Positions 11,264 to 13,101 of a DNA stretch of 13,101 nucleotides are shown here, piece after piece. Numbering within the stretch: position 1 is the first letter of the stretch; each line of letters starts with the position of its first letter. Source of the stretch: Spirochaetaceae bacterium (GTDB lineage Bacteria > Spirochaetota > Spirochaetia > Treponematales > Breznakiellaceae); contig JAISZQ010000021.1 in assembly GCA_031269165.1 (NCBI GenBank), positions 1 through 13,101 on the forward strand, given 5' to 3'. Made by a program: the position numbers and the translations under genes. The notes under the pieces were generated by a model, which worked only from the letters and a program-made list of their open reading frames with translations, was not told where the DNA came from and ran no database searches.

Positions 11264-13101
11264 TTACTCTAAAGCCGCACCAACCAGGATTTTGGCGTCA
11301 TTAGTGCCGTTAGTAGCGTCATCTACATTTGCCTTGTTTACTGCAACGAAGGTACTCTGCTTGTCGATGGCGGCGGCACCGGCTGTAACAGTATCATCAC
11401 TCTCACCGTTCCCGGTGCTGGAGATGTACCCGACATCGCTTGAGTCAACGCTGCTTGCAGCCGGTAACCCGGCGGCCGTGCTTGCATCGGTAGAGGAGAC
11501 TTTATTGCCGTACGCTGCCCCGCCTGCGGTGCTTGCTGCGGCGAAGATACCGCCGTCTGCGGCAAGTTTGAGGACGCCGCCCTCGGCAATCTCAATGGTT
11601 CCGGCGGTACTGAGGTCGGCGATAACGCCTACAAGTTCCACAACCGTATTCCCGACACCGTCCGCTACTTCCTCGCATGTCGCGTCGGCCGCTATCGTGA
11701 AGATGAGGCCATCGCCCATGGTGAAGGATTCGCCTCCGACAACGCCTTTGATTTCGTTAGCCTTGAAGACGACCCCCGTACCATTACTATCCGCATTTTC
11801 AACCGAAGTGATTGCGACAGCGGCTCCGCCGATCTTCCAGATCTCCGTTTCACTCCCATCCGCAACCGCATAGCCTTTGATAAAGCCGGTTGTTTCGCCG
11901 AAGGTGAGGGTCGCCTCTGGCGGAAGGTGCAGGCCGTCCGCGTTCAGGGTTACCTCTGCCACGCCAACGGTGTAGTCGCCCTCACCCACCAGCGCCAGGT
12001 TAGCGGGATTGCTTGCAACAAAACTAAGCGGATCGTCTGTCAGGGTAATCTTCCCGCCAATCCCGATCTCAAGCCCCGAGGTATCGTTAAGGGTAACCGT
12101 ATCGGTGGAGGCGGCGGAGGTGATCGTCGTACTTTTTCCGGTAGTTCCGCTAATCACCACGGAGTCCCAAGTCAATGTGCCCACTTCCACTTTCAGGGTC
12201 TTGCTGCCCGTTAGCAGGGAGATTGTGCCCGCTCCCTCGACCGGCCCGTTGATGACAACACCGTCGCTGCTGCCCGCCACGGTCGCGGCGGAATCGGCAC
12301 CGGCTGTAAGAGTGCTTGAGTTGCCGAGGGTCGCGCCGCCACCAAAGGCGATGTCGCCCCCAACTCCGGTCGCGATATACTTACCTTCTTCAAGGACAAT
12401 GCTCCCGCCATTCGGTACGGTAGCCGCGCCGTTAAACGTAGCATTATTGCTCAGCGTGAGCGCCGCGCCGACGGTAACCGCGCCGTTAAACGCAACATCA
12501 TCCTCCAGCGTGAGCGCCGCGCCGATGTCGATTGCGCCCGTGCCGGTGGTCAAGGTTCCGCCTACGGAAACCGCCCCGGTCGTGGTCAAAGCCGCAGTGC
12601 CGGTGAGGGTCAGGTCGCCTGTGAGGTCGGCCGCCCCAAGCGCGAGCGTTGTTGCGGCGGGAACGGTAATGCTGGTGCCGTCCACCGCGCCTGTTGAGGC
12701 CACCTTGCCCCCCGCGCCCGCCTCGAGAATGGCGTTCAGCGCCGCCGTCGAGGCGGTCTCCGTGGTGATTCCAGCGGTGCCCCCATTAACAATCGTTACG
12801 CCGGAGAGATCGAGCGTCGCGAGTGCCTCGCCGAAGTCAAGCGCGCCCGCGGAGAGGGTAATCGTCTTGCCGCCGGTGAACGGCGCGGCTACGACATGGG
12901 CGGTCAGGCTGCCGCCAGTACCGATTTCCACGTCCTGCGTAAGCGCAAGCGCGTCGGTCAAGGTCACACTCGCGCCAAGTTCAATCGTGCCGGAACCGGA
13001 CAGTCCCGCAAGCGCCGTCAGCACCGTCTCCGTGACCGTTTTGGTCGCGATGGTCCCGTCGTTGGTGACCTTCGCCGGTGTCGCAATCGTGTCGCCCGCG
13101 T
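11264..13101 (-). CDS. Large Ala/Thr/Gly-rich surface repeat protein (partial, 5' end outside window)
   Basis: The frame is open from the right edge to the TAA at 11264, giving at least 612 residues with the N-terminus missing. The GTG at 13024 is internal, because in-frame codons continue upstream (AGDTIATPAKVTNDG). Composition is dominated by Ala, Thr, Gly and Val, with a single Cys. The repeating pattern of short beta-strand segments (GTIELGASVTLTDAL, GDLTLTGTAALTTTGAV) suggests a beta-solenoid or autotransporter-like passenger. At least one 18-residue unit is tandemly repeated (12431-12540). No C-terminal barrel, LPXTG or membrane anchor is seen at ILVGAALE. The likely role is an exported or surface structural/adhesive protein; no specific function is assigned. 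A strong terminator follows. Confidence 0.7.
   Translation of the reverse strand, partial: AGDTIATPAKVTNDGTIATKTVTETVLTALAGLSGSGTIELGASVTLTDALALTQDVEIGTGGSLTAHVVAAPFTGGKTITLSAGALDFGEALATLDLSGVTIVNGGTAGITTETASTAALNAILEAGAGGKVASTGAVDGTSITVPAATTLALGAADLTGDLTLTGTAALTTTGAVSVGGTLTTGTGAIDIGAALTLEDDVAFNGAVTVGAALTLSNNATFNGAATVPNGGSIVLEEGKYIATGVGGDIAFGGGATLGNSSTLTAGADSAATVAGSSDGVVINGPVEGAGTISLLTGSKTLKVEVGTLTWDSVVISGTTGKSTTITSAASTDTVTLNDTSGLEIGIGGKITLTDDPLSFVASNPANLALVGEGDYTVGVAEVTLNADGLHLPPEATLTFGETTGFIKGYAVADGSETEIWKIGGAAVAITSVENADSNGTGVVFKANEIKGVVGGESFTMGDGLIFTIAADATCEEVADGVGNTVVELVGVIADLSTAGTIEIAEGGVLKLAADGGIFAAASTAGGAAYGNKVSSTDASTAAGLPAASSVDSSDVGYISSTGNGESDDTVTAGAAAIDKQSTFVAVNKANVDDATNGTNDAKILVGAALE
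12425..12535 (-). repeat. In-gene 54-nt tandem repeat
   Basis: CGCGCCGTTAAACG recurs at 12425 and 12479, 54 bases (18 codons) apart, and CAGCGTGAGCGCCGCGCCGA also recurs. The two encoded units are GAALTLEDDVAFNGAVTV and GAALTLSNNATFNGAATV. The repeat preserves frame and lengthens the predicted solenoid. Confidence 0.65.

Overview
The window looks like a spirochaete chromosome, most plausibly a termite-gut Treponema or close relative. This is inferred from gene content: Treponema-type beta-helix surface lipoproteins, a potABC operon, a LeuD of the NFGCGSSREH type, a HEAT-repeat exported protein, a REP-associated-transposase (RAYT)-like protein, and very repeat-rich intergenic DNA. No rRNA, tRNA or CRISPR array is visible.

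Layout: 1-543 is intergenic, with a 150-bp element bounded by inverted repeats and other repeat debris. 544-1776 (+) encodes a repeat-rich surface lipoprotein. 1777-2601 is non-coding and holds a terminator, two palindromic repeats and a degenerate tandem repeat of about 118 bp. 2602-5521 (+) is potA-potB-potC, a polyamine-type ABC importer with 4-bp start/stop overlaps and no potD in the window. 5630-6163 (-) is leuD. 6224-8083 (+) is an exported HEAT-repeat protein whose frame is fused to a 28-unit, 19/20-bp tandem array. 8151-8358 is a second full copy of the 5' element. 8376-9878 (-) is a DegP/HtrA protease. 10167-10673 (-) is a RAYT-like protein that appears to have lost its HUH histidines. 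10674-11263 holds several inverted repeats and a terminator. 11264-13101 (-) is the 3' part of a large Ala/Thr/Gly-rich surface protein that runs off the right edge.

The genes do not form one pathway. PotABC imports a small cationic substrate across the inner membrane. The lipoprotein, the HEAT protein, the HtrA protease and the large repeat protein are predicted to act outside the cytoplasm. LeuD belongs to leucine biosynthesis or a related aconitase-like step.

The most interesting layer is the repeats. Two complete copies and one damaged copy of an element bounded by GAGCCTGTTC/GAACAGGCTC carry terminator-like hairpins. Two shorter hairpins share the related motif GRGGCTGTYCCAAAAC, and one of them sits directly upstream of the RAYT-like gene. 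The damaged copy runs straight into the 19-bp array, which lies where the HEAT gene's own start codon would be expected.
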